A DNA stretch of 45,345 nucleotides, from NCBI GenBank assembly GCA_023150375.1, contig JAKLLA010000026.1:1-45345 (forward strand). The letters are read 5' to 3'. Below the pieces are notes generated by a model, which searched no databases, was not told the DNA's origin, and saw only the letters and a list, made by a program, of their open reading frames with translations. The position numbers and the translations under genes were made by a program. Numbering within the stretch: the first letter of the stretch is position 1; each line of letters starts with the position of its first letter. This DNA is from Burkholderiaceae bacterium (GTDB taxonomy: Bacteria; Pseudomonadota; Gammaproteobacteria; Burkholderiales; Burkholderiaceae_C). Of the stretch, positions 1 through 9,437 are shown piece by piece.

Positions 1-240
1 ATCGGCGGCCCGGACGAGGCCGAAGCCGCCCAGTGGTGCAAGGCGAACATGAAGAAGCCGGTGGTGGGCTTCATCGCCGGCGTGACCGCCCCGGCGGGCA
101 AGCGCATGGGCCACGCCGGTGCGCTGATCAGCGGCGGCGCCGACACCGCCGATGCCAAGCTGGCCATCATGGAGGAGTGCGGCTTCAAGGTCACGCGCAA
201 CCCCTCCGAGATGGGCCGCATCCTCGAGAGCCTGATCTGA
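1..240 (+). CDS. sucD: Succinyl-CoA ligase (ADP-forming) subunit alpha, 3' end
   Basis: This is the last 79 codons of SucD, open at the left edge of the window. The enzyme makes ATP and succinate from succinyl-CoA in the TCA cycle, as a complex with SucB in the cytoplasm. The fragment contains the family's phosphohistidine segment KRMGHAGALISGG; by alignment from memory, the His corresponds to the residue phosphorylated during catalysis (His246 in the E. coli enzyme). The C-terminus MGRILESLI is typical of the family. A rho-independent terminator follows 27 bases after the stop, so this gene most likely ends the sucCD operon. The assignment is secure although most of the gene lies outside the window. 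Confidence 0.96.
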   Translation: MGGPDEAEAAQWCKANMKKPVVGFIAGVTAPAGKRMGHAGALISGGADTADAKLAIMEECGFKVTRNPSEMGRILESLI

Positions 241-266
241 TCGCGCCGCGATCCCTCGCTCACGTC

Positions 267-289
267 AGCCGCCTTCGGGCGGCTTTTTT
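267..289 (+). terminator. Rho-independent terminator of sucD
   Basis: A perfect GCCGCC stem with a TTCG tetraloop (268-283) is followed by six T residues (284-289). It lies just downstream of the sucD stop and upstream of the next gene, so it separates the two transcripts. Confidence 0.9.
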
Positions 290-343
290 CTTGCGCCGCC
301 GGCGCTGCCCCCACGGCCGCAGCAGGCTGTGTATCCTGCCGAC

Positions 344-700
344 ATGGTGAAACTGCTCGTCCGCTGGTCGCTGCTGGCCGCTGCCCTGCTGGCCATCGGC
401 CATGTCTACTCCGGCATGGAAGTGCGCAGCTTTCCGGCCGCACTCGGCATCGCGCTGGTGCTCGGGCTGCTGAACGCCCTGCTGCGGCCGCTGCTCATCC
501 TGCTGACCCTGCCGGTGACGCTGGTGACGCTGGGGCTGTTCCTCTTCGTCGTCAACGCGGCCCTGTTCTACCTGGCCGCCTGGATGCTCGACGGCCTGCA
601 TGTGGCCGGCTTCGGCGCCGCCCTGGTGGCCTCGCTGCTCTACAGCGCCTGTGGCATCGTCATCGACGCGGCGCTGCAGCAGGTCTTCCGGGACGATTGA
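344..700 (+). CDS. YvlD-type (phage holin family IV-like) small membrane protein
   Basis: A 118-residue hydrophobic protein with about four predicted membrane helices (roughly residues 5-22, 30-48, 52-75 and 85-108). The spacing and motifs such as LGLLNALLRPLLILLTLPVTL match the YvlD/DUF360 family, also annotated as a phage holin family; this is a name by similarity only. Members are common single chromosomal genes and there is no phage gene nearby, so lysis is unlikely. The start at 344 (MVKLLVRW) is preferred to the in-frame ATG at 329, because it places the charged N-terminus directly before the first helix. No strong Shine-Dalgarno is visible. It is convergent with the M48 protease gene. 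The role is not known. Confidence 0.8.
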   Translation: MVKLLVRWSLLAAALLAIGHVYSGMEVRSFPAALGIALVLGLLNALLRPLLILLTLPVTLVTLGLFLFVVNAALFYLAAWMLDGLHVAGFGAALVASLLYSACGIVIDAALQQVFRDD

Positions 701-749
701 CGGTCTGCAAGAACGTCACCCAGCGCCGCCCAGCGCCAGTCGCCGCCGC

Positions 750-2405
750 TCAGCGCGGCAGATCGGCGCCGTCGACACGGTCGCGCCGGCGCCGCTCCTC
801 GACGGCTTTCAGCCGCGCGTCGATCACCGCCGCTTCCACCGAGTCCGCCGCCGCCGCGCCACTGCGAGCCAGGCGCTGGCCGGCGCGCAGCCGGTCGACG
901 GCGCCGTCCAGGTCGCCCCAGGCCAGCTGGGCCTCGGCCTGGGCCCGCAGCGCCGCCAGCCGCGCCCCCAGGCGCTCCTCGAGCAGCCCCAGCGCCAGCC
1001 AGGCCGACCCGTCCTGCGGATGCAGCGCCACCCAGGTCCGCAGGTCTTCGGCCTGGCGCGCCAGACCCTGCGCCGGTCCGGGCATCGCCAGCGCCACCCG
1101 GGAGGCCAGCAGCAGCCCGGCGCGCGAGGCGTCCGCCGGCGCCTGGGCCAGCCGTGCCGCCGCATCCTGCGGCCGGCCACGCTCGAGCAGCGACTCCACC
1201 TGCAGCATGTGCACCGCGCGCTCGGCCTCCGGCGAGGGTGCCGCCAGGCGCCGCGCACGATCCAGTGCGGCGTCGGCCTTGGCCCACTGCTTCAGCCGGG
1301 TCGCGGCCACCGCCGCGGCATAGGCGCCTGCCAGCGCGGGCGGCCCCTGGTCACCGTTTGCGCCCGGCTCGGCCAGGCGCTGCAGCACCTCGCTGCGGGC
1401 ATCCATCAGGCCACGGGCACGTCCCTGCATCGCCGCATGCCACCACAGCGCCCGCTCGCCTCCCGAGCCCACCAGGTCCAGCGCACCGCCTGCCGCCTCG
1501 ATGCCCAGCCGCGTGCGCGCCTCGGCCACCCGCTCGGTGGTGAGCGGGTGCGAGCGCAGGTAGGGAAACTGGTTGTAGTCGGTCAGGCGCTGCGCCTGCT
1601 GCATGCGCTCGAACATGCCGGCCATGCCGCTGCGCGCGAAGCCGGCCTGCTCGAGCACGCCGAAGCCGACCCGGTCGGCCTCGCGCTCCATGTCGCGCGA
1701 GAAGTTCAGCTGCCCCTGGGCCATCGCCGCCTGACCGCCGACGATCATCGCGTTGGCCGCGTCGACGTTGCTGCGCGCCGCGGCCATCACGCCCAGGATC
1801 ATCGCCACCGCCCCGAGCATGCTCTGGCGCCGGTTCGACTCCAGCATGCGGGCAATGTGCCGCTGGGTGACGTGGGCCAGTTCGTGTGCCAGCACCGAAG
1901 CCAGTTCGTCGCGCGTACCCGTCATCGACAGCAGCCCCAGGTGCACGCCGATGTAGCCCCCCGGCAGCGCGAAGGCGTTGACGCTGCGGTCGCGCACCAC
2001 GAAGGTTTCCCAGGCGAAGTGCTGCGCCAGCTCCGCCGAGAGATCACCGCGCGCCTGGGCCGCCTGCAGCAGCGGCGCGAACAGGGAGCGCACGTATTCG
2101 ACCAGCAGCGGATCGTCGAGCAGGGCGGGGTCGCGGCGGGCCTCCTGCATGATGCGGTCGCCCAGGCGGCGCTCGGCACCCACCCCCAGGTCCTCGCTGG
2201 CAGCATCGCCCAGGGCCGGCAGGGTGTTGCGTCCGGCCACGCCCCCGCCCGCGGCCTGCATCGGCGCGGCCGGCAGCAGCAGCGCAGCGGCGAGCAGGCT
2301 GGCGAGCAGACGGGAGCCGCGGCTCGACGGCGCAGCGGCGGGACTCGGCCCCGCGGCAGCGGACCGACGGGAGGAAGCAGTCAGACAGCGCATGCGGCCT
2401 ATCAT
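750..2405 (-). CDS. bepA: Periplasmic M48 metalloprotease with TPR-like tail (BepA/YfgC-like)
   Basis: A 551-residue exported protease-chaperone. The N-terminus has a basic stretch and a hydrophobic core (about residues 32-50) that fits a signal peptide. The zinc motif HELAH is at residues 174-178 and the third-ligand region EREADRVG near 240. The LRSHPLTTERVAEA segment that usually follows in this family is present. The C-terminal 250 residues are Ala/Arg-rich and helical, as in the TPR domain of BepA. BepA in E. coli degrades or assists misassembled LptD and other outer-membrane proteins; the same role is inferred here. The start could instead be the ATG at 2393 (MRCLTASS). It is divergent from moaC. 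The gene symbol rests on family resemblance. Confidence 0.88.
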   Translation of the reverse strand: MIGRMRCLTASSRRSAAAGPSPAAAPSSRGSRLLASLLAAALLLPAAPMQAAGGGVAGRNTLPALGDAASEDLGVGAERRLGDRIMQEARRDPALLDDPLLVEYVRSLFAPLLQAAQARGDLSAELAQHFAWETFVVRDRSVNAFALPGGYIGVHLGLLSMTGTRDELASVLAHELAHVTQRHIARMLESNRRQSMLGAVAMILGVMAAARSNVDAANAMIVGGQAAMAQGQLNFSRDMEREADRVGFGVLEQAGFARSGMAGMFERMQQAQRLTDYNQFPYLRSHPLTTERVAEARTRLGIEAAGGALDLVGSGGERALWWHAAMQGRARGLMDARSEVLQRLAEPGANGDQGPPALAGAYAAAVAATRLKQWAKADAALDRARRLAAPSPEAERAVHMLQVESLLERGRPQDAAARLAQAPADASRAGLLLASRVALAMPGPAQGLARQAEDLRTWVALHPQDGSAWLALGLLEERLGARLAALRAQAEAQLAWGDLDGAVDRLRAGQRLARSGAAAADSVEAAVIDARLKAVEERRRRDRVDGADLPR

Positions 2406-2449
2406 GCCGCCACAATGTCACGTCCGTGTAAACCCCCCAGCGCTGTCCG

Positions 2450-2959
2450 ATGACGACTCCCGACGCCCCCCAGCCCGCCCCGGCCTCGCCGCTGACCCAT
2501 TTCGACGCCCAGGGCCAGGCCCATATGGTGGATGTCGCCGACAAGGCCGTCACGCACCGCGTGGCCACCGCGCAGGGCTGCATCCGCATGCAGCCGGGCA
2601 CGCTGGCGCTGATCCGGCAGGGTCACGCGAAGAAGGGCGACGTGCTCGGCGTGGCCCGCATCGCCGCGATCATGGCGGCCAAACGCACCGCCGACCTGAT
2701 TCCGCTGTGCCATCCGCTCGCCCTGACCCGCGTCGCGGTGGACTTCGAGATCGACGAGGCCCGCAGCGCCGTGCACTGCCAGGCCACGGTCGAGACCACC
2801 GGCCGCACCGGCGTCGAGATGGAGGCCCTCACCGCGGTGCAGGTCGGCCTGCTGACGATCTACGACATGTGCAAGGCCGCCGAGAAGGGCATGGTCATCA
2901 CCGACGTGCGCCTGCTGGAGAAGCGCGGCGGCAAATCGGGCGACTGGACCGCGGCCTGA
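2450..2959 (+). CDS. moaC: Cyclic pyranopterin monophosphate synthase
   Basis: MoaC acts with MoaA in the first step of molybdenum cofactor synthesis, converting the GTP-derived cyclic intermediate to cyclic pyranopterin monophosphate in the cytoplasm. The 169-residue protein shows the full set of family motifs: [12 protein letters not shown] near residue 25, [11 protein letters not shown] near 85, VEMEALTAV near 125 and [11 protein letters not shown] near 140 with the catalytic Asp and Lys. The length is close to the usual 160 residues, with a Pro-rich N-terminal extension. No other moa gene is adjacent. It is divergent from the M48 protease with only 44 bases between starts, and convergent with pglL. 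Confidence 0.96.
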   Translation: MTTPDAPQPAPASPLTHFDAQGQAHMVDVADKAVTHRVATAQGCIRMQPGTLALIRQGHAKKGDVLGVARIAAIMAAKRTADLIPLCHPLALTRVAVDFEIDEARSAVHCQATVETTGRTGVEMEALTAVQVGLLTIYDMCKAAEKGMVITDVRLLEKRGGKSGDWTAA

Positions 2960-2988
2960 GGAGCCGAGACCCGCAGCCCGGCCTCGAC

Positions 2989-4851
2989 TCAGGGCCGGCT
3001 GGCCGCCCCGGGGCGCAACTGCAGCGCGTCCAGCCGCGGGTCCGGCCCGCACTGGAAGGGCCGCGGCGGCGACGAGGCCGTCTCACCCGCCACCTCACCC
3101 GCCGAGGCCGCGCCGGCCGGCTCGCAGGCGGAGAAGAAGTCCTGCGAGGCCGGGTTGCGGAACTCCTGCAGCCGGGCGGCCACATGCCGGGCCCGCTCCA
3201 GCTCGCCGCGCCCGGCCAGCGCGCGGGCGTAGGCCGTCATGAGCCGGGTGTCCAGGAGGTGGTAGAGCGGTCGCTCGAAGTGCGGGAAGACCTGTGCCGG
3301 CTCGGTGGCCATCGTCACCCTGGCGTAGTCGGCATGGTGGCCCCAGAGCAGGCTGCGCTGGCCGCGGGCGATGCGCTCCTCCAGCGGCAGCGGCTCGCCG
3401 AAGGACAACTGCGGCTCGAAGATCACGGCCACCTGCCAGTACTGCCAGGTCGACCAGGCGGTACCGGCCACGGCCAGCAGGCCGGCCAGCGCGCCGGCCA
3501 GCAGACCCGCCCCCCATCCCCGACCCGACGCGGCAGCGCCGCCGCCACTGGCCAGTTGGCCCGCCTGCGCTTCGTCCGCCAGGCCCGCGAAGCTGCCCGC
3601 CATCACGGCGGTGGGCAGCAGGAAGTAGGTGTACCAGAGCGGGTACTCCAGCAGGCTGTGCACCCCGATCAGCAGCAGCATGAAGCCCAGCACCCGGGCG
3701 CTGTGGGCGCGCTCGTCGCGCGCGGCCGTCAGACCCCGGCGTGCCGACCCCAGGCCGAGCCCCAGCGCCGCCAGAACGGCGCCGGCGATCGGCAGGCCGT
3801 ACTCGGCGGCCAGCTGCAGCGGCAGACTGTGGCTATGGTCGAAGAAGGCCACCGGCCGATCCGGGAAGGGCGTCATCGACCAGACGAAGTTGAAGGCCCC
3901 CACCCCCGTGCCCCACCACGGCTGGGCCTGGATCATCGCCCAGGTGTTGGCCCAGATCCGGCCGCGCGAACTGCTGGCGTCGCCGTGCAGCGTCTTGCGC
4001 AGCTGATCCTCCCCGTAGTAAGCCACCCCCTGCGAGGTCAGCCACTGCTCCAGGCCCCACCAGCTCAACGCATAGAGCGGCAGGCCCGCCAGCAGCAGGC
4101 CGCGCAGCCAGCCCGGCAGCCGGCGGTCGACCAGCCCCCAGAGGCTCAGCAGCACGAGGCCCAGCGTGCCGGTGCGCGAGGCGGTCATGGCCACGCCGAA
4201 GACCAGGACGGCCAGCACCGCGGCCAGCCGGGCCGGCGACCAGCCCCGCTGCAGGCCCAGCCAGACCGCCGCCGCGATCGACCACATCAGCAGCGTCGAG
4301 AGCTGATTGGGCTGGCGCATGTTGCCGATGGCCCGCCCGGCGATGGTCGGCATCGCCACCCACAGGCCATCGGCCGCGTCCGGCAGAAAAACCTGCACGA
4401 CACCGATGGCAAGGCTGGCCAGTCCGGCGACCAGCAGGCCGAGCATCAGCGGTGCGACGAACAGATCCAGCCGCCCCGCCCGGGCCGCCCGCGCGGCGGC
4501 CTGCAGCAGCGCCGCGGCCAGCAGCACGCAGCCCAGCGGCAGCAGCCGCTGTCCCAGCGGTGCGCCCGGGACCGCCATGGCCGCGGCCAGCAGACCCAGC
4601 CCCAGCAGCATCCAGCGCGCAGCAGGCGTCAGCCCGACCGGCCGCCCCGGCCCCATCGACACCGCCCAGCCCAGCAGCCAGAACCCGCCACCGACCACCG
4701 CGGCCGCCTGGTTGAAGTACGTGGACGAGGGCGACAGGCTGAGCGCGATCAGGAAGGGCAGCGCCACGGCCAGCGCACCGAAGGTCAGCCCGGTGCTGTC
4801 GCCGCTGCCGACACCAGCGCCCCCGCCGAGGCCACGCGAAGGGCCGCTCAC
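2989..4851 (-). CDS. pglL: PglL-type O-oligosaccharyltransferase (Wzy_C/O-antigen ligase superfamily)
   Basis: A polytopic inner-membrane protein of about 620 residues, with roughly a dozen hydrophobic segments in the N-terminal two thirds and a soluble C-terminal part. The segment FFDHSHSLPLQLAAEYGLPI (about residues 335-355) carries the conserved His of WaaL/PglL ligases. These enzymes transfer lipid-linked glycans to proteins, typically pilin, in the periplasm. The open frame extends upstream to 5154 into the IS30 end, but that part is low-complexity and not family-like. I choose the GTG at 4851 (preceded by a G-rich stretch); an ATG at 5013 is the alternative. pilA lies just beyond the IS, which supports pilin as the substrate. 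The symbol is a family-level guess. Confidence 0.82.
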   Translation of the reverse strand: MSGPSRGLGGGAGVGSGDSTGLTFGALAVALPFLIALSLSPSSTYFNQAAAVVGGGFWLLGWAVSMGPGRPVGLTPAARWMLLGLGLLAAAMAVPGAPLGQRLLPLGCVLLAAALLQAAARAARAGRLDLFVAPLMLGLLVAGLASLAIGVVQVFLPDAADGLWVAMPTIAGRAIGNMRQPNQLSTLLMWSIAAAVWLGLQRGWSPARLAAVLAVLVFGVAMTASRTGTLGLVLLSLWGLVDRRLPGWLRGLLLAGLPLYALSWWGLEQWLTSQGVAYYGEDQLRKTLHGDASSSRGRIWANTWAMIQAQPWWGTGVGAFNFVWSMTPFPDRPVAFFDHSHSLPLQLAAEYGLPIAGAVLAALGLGLGSARRGLTAARDERAHSARVLGFMLLLIGVHSLLEYPLWYTYFLLPTAVMAGSFAGLADEAQAGQLASGGGAAASGRGWGAGLLAGALAGLLAVAGTAWSTWQYWQVAVIFEPQLSFGEPLPLEERIARGQRSLLWGHHADYARVTMATEPAQVFPHFERPLYHLLDTRLMTAYARALAGRGELERARHVAARLQEFRNPASQDFFSACEPAGAASAGEVAGETASSPPRPFQCGPDPRLDALQLRPGAASRP

Positions 4852-5095
4852 CGGCCGCCCCCGAGGGTCGCGCCCCGGCAGGCAGGGCAGCCATCGATCG
4901 ACCGGGAACGGGTGTGCAGAGGCAGACGGCAGGGCATGGGCAGGAAGTCGGGAACCGCAACACGCCGCGGCCGGCGCAGGGCGAGGATTGTGCTCGATTC
5001 GGCCACGCCCCATGCTCTCGACTGCTGCCCCGCCACACGCCGAACTGGTACGCGCGCCGACCACACGAGCAAGCCCGGTCCCGAAGCTGGGCGGT

Positions 5096-5117
5096 GTCAA
5101 CCCTGAAGTGCAACGGC
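5096..5117 (+). repeat. Solo IS30-type inverted-repeat remnant outside the IS
   Basis: The sequence GTCAACCCTGAAGTGCAAC (from 5096) is a near copy, in the same orientation, of the left IS end 38 bases to the right (TTCAAACTCGAAGTGCAAC from 5134). Both are preceded by GGCGGT. It is best read as the left end of an earlier, lost copy or of a tandem insertion. Confidence 0.65.
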
Positions 5118-5127
5118 GGGATCTGTT

Positions 5128-6234
5128 GGCGGTTTCAAACTCGAAGTGCAACACCCGTGGGATTAGTGGATTGTGGCGCTGGCCTGCTCAGCGATGCCTT
5201 GCATGAGCTCGCGGAAGACCTGCGCAGGGGTGCGCCAGTCCAGGGTTTCACGAGGCCGGTTGTTGAGCAAATCGGCCATGGCATCGAGGGTCTGCTGATC
5301 GTGCACGGACAGGTCCGTGCCCTTGGGCATCATCTGGCGCAGCAGCCCGTTGGTGTTCTCGCAACTGCCGCGCTGCCAGGGGCTGTGCGGGTCGCAGAAG
5401 TACACGCGGATGTTGGTGTTGCGAGCCAGCTCTCGATGCCGCGCCATCTCCTTGCCCTGGTCGTAGATCAACGTCTGGCGCAATGGCTGGGCGATGTCGT
5501 TGAGCTTGGCCGTGAAGGCCGCCAGCGCCGACTCGGCCGTGGCATCGGGCATCTTGGCCAGCAGGACCAAACGGGTGGTTCGCTCGACCAGCACCCCCAC
5601 GGCAGAGCGGTTGCCTGCACCCTTGATCAGGTCACCTTCCCAGTGCCCAGGCATCACGCGATCGTTGACCTCGGGCGGGCGCACGTGGATGCTGACCATC
5701 TCCGGGATCTGGCCGCGGCGGTCTTGACCGCCCGAGCGCGGCCGGCGCGTGTTGCGCGACTGGCGCAGGCAGGCCACCAGGCACTTGCGCAGCTCACCTT
5801 TAGGGTGGGCGTAGATGGCGTTGTAGATGCTCTCGTGCGAGACATGTCGTTCGGGGTTGTCGGGCCACATCCTGCGCAGTGTGCGGGCGATCTGCCGCGG
5901 CGACCACAACCACGTCAGCAGGTGCGAGACCACGCCCCACAACGCGCCCTCGGGATGCAGCTTGGGCAAGCGCCTGGCCTGCGTGCGCCGCCGGCTTGCC
6001 GCCTGTTCCGCAGGCTTGGACGCATAGCCCGACGCACTGCCATTGCGTGCCACCTCTCGGCTCAGGCTGCCGGCACTGCGCCCCAGCGTCTTGGCAATCG
6101 AGCGCAGGCTGTGCCCTTGCTGCCGCAAGCTCGCCAGCGTCACGCGTTCTTCAGGCTGCAGCTGTTTGTATCTCGTCGTCATCTTCACACCTTACCGGGT
6201 TGGCAAGGTGTTGCACTTCAGTCTTGAATCCGCC
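5128..6234 (-). mobile_element. IS30-family insertion sequence
   Basis: The element carries one transposase gene on the minus strand. Its ends are imperfect inverted repeats of about 28 bp: 5128-5155 on the left and 6207-6234 on the right, sharing GGCGG, TTCAA and the 13-bp block GAAGTGCAACACC. The exact outer boundary and the target duplication cannot be fixed by eye, because the GGCGG stretch may be partly target sequence. It sits between the terminator of pilA and the start of pglL, so it interrupts no recognisable gene. Confidence 0.88.
5163..6188 (-). CDS. IS30-family transposase
   Basis: A 341-residue DDE transposase. The N-terminal helix-turn-helix is seen in EERVTLASLRQQGHSLRSIAKTLGR (residues 13-37, the usual IS30 pattern). 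The catalytic triad is D186 (HWEGDLIKG), D243 (IYDQGKEMA) and E278 (WQRGSCENTNG), with the 34-residue D-to-E spacing of the family. The length and the uninterrupted frame suggest an intact, potentially active enzyme. It fills nearly the whole element between the inverted repeats. The start at 6188 (MKMTTRYKQL) could be the in-frame ATG two codons later. Confidence 0.95.
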   Translation of the reverse strand: MKMTTRYKQLQPEERVTLASLRQQGHSLRSIAKTLGRSAGSLSREVARNGSASGYASKPAEQAASRRRTQARRLPKLHPEGALWGVVSHLLTWLWSPRQIARTLRRMWPDNPERHVSHESIYNAIYAHPKGELRKCLVACLRQSRNTRRPRSGGQDRRGQIPEMVSIHVRPPEVNDRVMPGHWEGDLIKGAGNRSAVGVLVERTTRLVLLAKMPDATAESALAAFTAKLNDIAQPLRQTLIYDQGKEMARHRELARNTNIRVYFCDPHSPWQRGSCENTNGLLRQMMPKGTDLSVHDQQTLDAMADLLNNRPRETLDWRTPAQVFRELMQGIAEQASATIH

Positions 6235-6260
6235 CAAAGAAATGCGCCCTATTGGGCGCA
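6235..6260 (-). terminator. Terminator of pilA
   Basis: On the minus strand, TGCGCCC-loop-GGGCGCA (6260-6243) is followed by TTTCTTTG. It lies 30 bases after the pilA stop and immediately inside the IS30 boundary, so the IS inserted just beyond the pilA transcript. Confidence 0.75.
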
Positions 6261-6289
6261 ATTTCAACCGCATAGCCAATCAAACCACC

Positions 6290-6772
6290 TCAGCCTCGGC
6301 ATGACCCCGGCAGGAATTTGACAGGAACAGTAGTTTTTGCGGCACTTGCACCAATGGCCGCGGTGTTACCACAGACCCACCTATTGACCTGCGAACCCGC
6401 CGTCAGCAATGCATTCCCTGTAGAGTCGGTAGGAATCAGCGTGACCACTTTACCATCAATACTCGTGTCCCCAAAATTGGCTGCAGTCACAGTAATTGCA
6501 CCGTATTGGTCGGTTTCAATCTTAGCCACATACTTGGAAGTAGCAGCACCAGCCTCACAACCCCAGTTATTTGCAGTCGGAAGCGCTGAACCTGATTGGT
6601 AGACTTCTGTTACGGTCGTGCGACATGCCGACGCCGCCAAAATCAATTCGGACATCTTTGCCCGCTTGGTGTAGTCCTGATACGCCGGCAATGCCACGGC
6701 AGCCAAGATGCCGATGATCGCCACGACGATCATCAGCTCGATGAGGGTGAAGCCCTGTTGAACACGTTTCAT
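6290..6772 (-). CDS. pilA: Type IV major pilin precursor
   Basis: A 160-residue prepilin with a six-residue leader plus Gly7 and the processing site [23 protein letters not shown]. The mature Phe8 would be N-methylated and Glu12 is the conserved Glu5 of the mature pilin. The hydrophobic helix (8-30) is followed by [12 protein letters not shown], as in classical type IVa pilins. Four cysteines (50, 72, 134, 158) could give a central pair and the C-terminal D-loop (134-158). The protein ends SCRG. An excellent Shine-Dalgarno (GGAGGT, 6779-6784) precedes the ATG. The sigma-54 promoter upstream implies PilS/PilR-type control. Base composition is lower in GC than the neighbours, which is common for pilin genes. 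Function: pilus fibre for twitching, adhesion and DNA uptake. Confidence 0.95.
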   Translation of the reverse strand: MKRVQQGFTLIELMIVVAIIGILAAVALPAYQDYTKRAKMSELILAASACRTTVTEVYQSGSALPTANNWGCEAGAATSKYVAKIETDQYGAITVTAANFGDTSIDGKVVTLIPTDSTGNALLTAGSQVNRWVCGNTAAIGASAAKTTVPVKFLPGSCRG

Positions 6773-6809
6773 CTGTTACCTCCGGTTGGGACAAGAACAG
6801 GAAAGATCA

Positions 6810-6825
6810 TGCAGTTCCCGTGCCA
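6810..6825 (-). promoter_or_regulatory. Sigma-54 (RpoN) promoter of pilA
   Basis: Read on the minus strand the site is TGGCACGGGAACTGCA. The GG of the -24 element and the GC of the -12 element have the required spacing, and only one base differs from TGGCACG-N4-TTGCA. Transcription would start near 6798, giving a leader of about 26 nt with the Shine-Dalgarno in it. An 11-bp perfect palindrome (ACCTGACAGGT, 6968-6978), which contains a CTGTC core, lies about 170 bases upstream and could be an activator site; that is speculative. Confidence 0.85.
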
Positions 6826-6993
6826 GGGGCATGTTTGCGAGTAGCCGCACCTTTGCGCGGCAATTCGCTCGTTTCCGGCACTGGCTAACGCGCAACATCC
6901 GGCAGAACCGACGTAAACCGTCACCCTGGCGAACGTGGCGGCACATGAACCTGCAGTACGTGTCCCAACCTGACAGGTCTCGTCGCATCAATG

Positions 6994-7020
6994 AAAAAAG
7001 GGCCGCATCGCTGCGGCCCT
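6994..7020 (-). terminator. Terminator of groESL
   Basis: On the minus strand a 9-bp perfect stem AGGGCCGCA/TGCGGCCCT (7020-7012 with 7007-6999) is followed by a run of six T (6999-6994). It lies about 50 bases after the groEL stop. Confidence 0.9.
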
Positions 7021-7068
7021 TCTTCTGGCTGGCGCGAACGCCCGAAGGCGTTCAGGCAGCCACAGGAC

Positions 7069-8846
<1,778 letters not shown>

Positions 8847-8848
8847 AT

Positions 8849-9139
8849 TTACTTCTGGACGACGGCGAAGAGGTCTTCTTCGCGCATCACCAGCAGCTCT
8901 TCGCCGTCGACCTTGACGGTCTGGCCGCTGTACTTGCCGAACAGGACGCGGTCGCCGACGGCGACGTTCAGGGCCACGAAGTCGCCCTTGTCGTTGCGCT
9001 TGCCCGGGCCCACGGCCAGGACTTCACCCTGATCGGGCTTCTCTGCGGCGTTGTCGGGGATCACGATGCCCGAAGCGGTCTTGGTTTCGTTTTCGAGGCG
9101 CTTGACGATCACGCGATCGTGCAGAGGACGAAGCTTCAT
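8849..9139 (-). CDS. groS: 10-kDa co-chaperonin GroES
   Basis: A 96-residue GroES. The sequence begins [16 protein letters not shown] and contains the mobile loop [20 protein letters not shown] and the roof region [27 protein letters not shown]. The ATG at 9139 is chosen over the in-frame GTG at 9142, because AGGAG lies five bases before it. It caps GroEL and is the first gene of the operon. The leader from the predicted transcription start is about 150 nt. Confidence 0.98.
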   Translation of the reverse strand: MKLRPLHDRVIVKRLENETKTASGIVIPDNAAEKPDQGEVLAVGPGKRNDKGDFVALNVAVGDRVLFGKYSGQTVKVDGEELLVMREEDLFAVVQK

Positions 9140-9259
9140 CACATCTCCTAGAGAGGGAAGTCAGGACAGTGTCGGAAACGGCATCCACCGGCAGGGCCCG
9201 ACATCGGACCGCGGCGGGACGCCTCCCCCGGCATGTTCACCAGAACATCGTCCGGGTCA

Positions 9260-9286
9260 CTAGCACTCACCACCGGCGAGTGCTAA
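9260..9286. promoter_or_regulatory. CIRCE operator (HrcA binding site)
   Basis: CTAGCACTC-N9-GAGTGCTAA matches the consensus TTAGCACTC-N9-GAGTGCTAA except for the first base. It starts at the predicted transcription start of groESL, the usual position for HrcA repression. Confidence 0.95.
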
Positions 9287-9293
9287 CAAGGCA

Positions 9294-9321
9294 ATTATAG
9301 GAACGCACGGCGGGCTTTCAA
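9294..9321 (-). promoter_or_regulatory. groESL promoter
   Basis: On the minus strand TTGAAA (9321-9316), a 16-base spacer and a perfect TATAAT (9299-9294). The -35 is preceded by C, giving CTTGAAA, the sigma-32 -35 consensus. The site could therefore serve sigma-70 and possibly RpoH as well. CIRCE lies directly downstream. Confidence 0.85.
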
Positions 9322-9437
9322 GAGGCGGGGTGAAAGGGAGGAGGCTCAGTGAAAACCCTAGACGCGTGCCCGCCTGCCCACCATGAACGACCGCTGCGGC
9401 AGACGCAGCGCAGGCTGGCTCCGCCCGCCTCGCCGGA

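Noticed and set aside
344..700. Prophage remnant, because of the holin-family name.
   Set aside because: No other phage gene is near, and this protein family is widespread as a single chromosomal gene.
1978..5106. Very long plus-strand frame of 1042 codons.
   Set aside because: It runs antisense to bepA and pglL and across moaC, is rich in Arg, Pro, Gly and His, and has no family pattern. It is a shadow caused by high GC.
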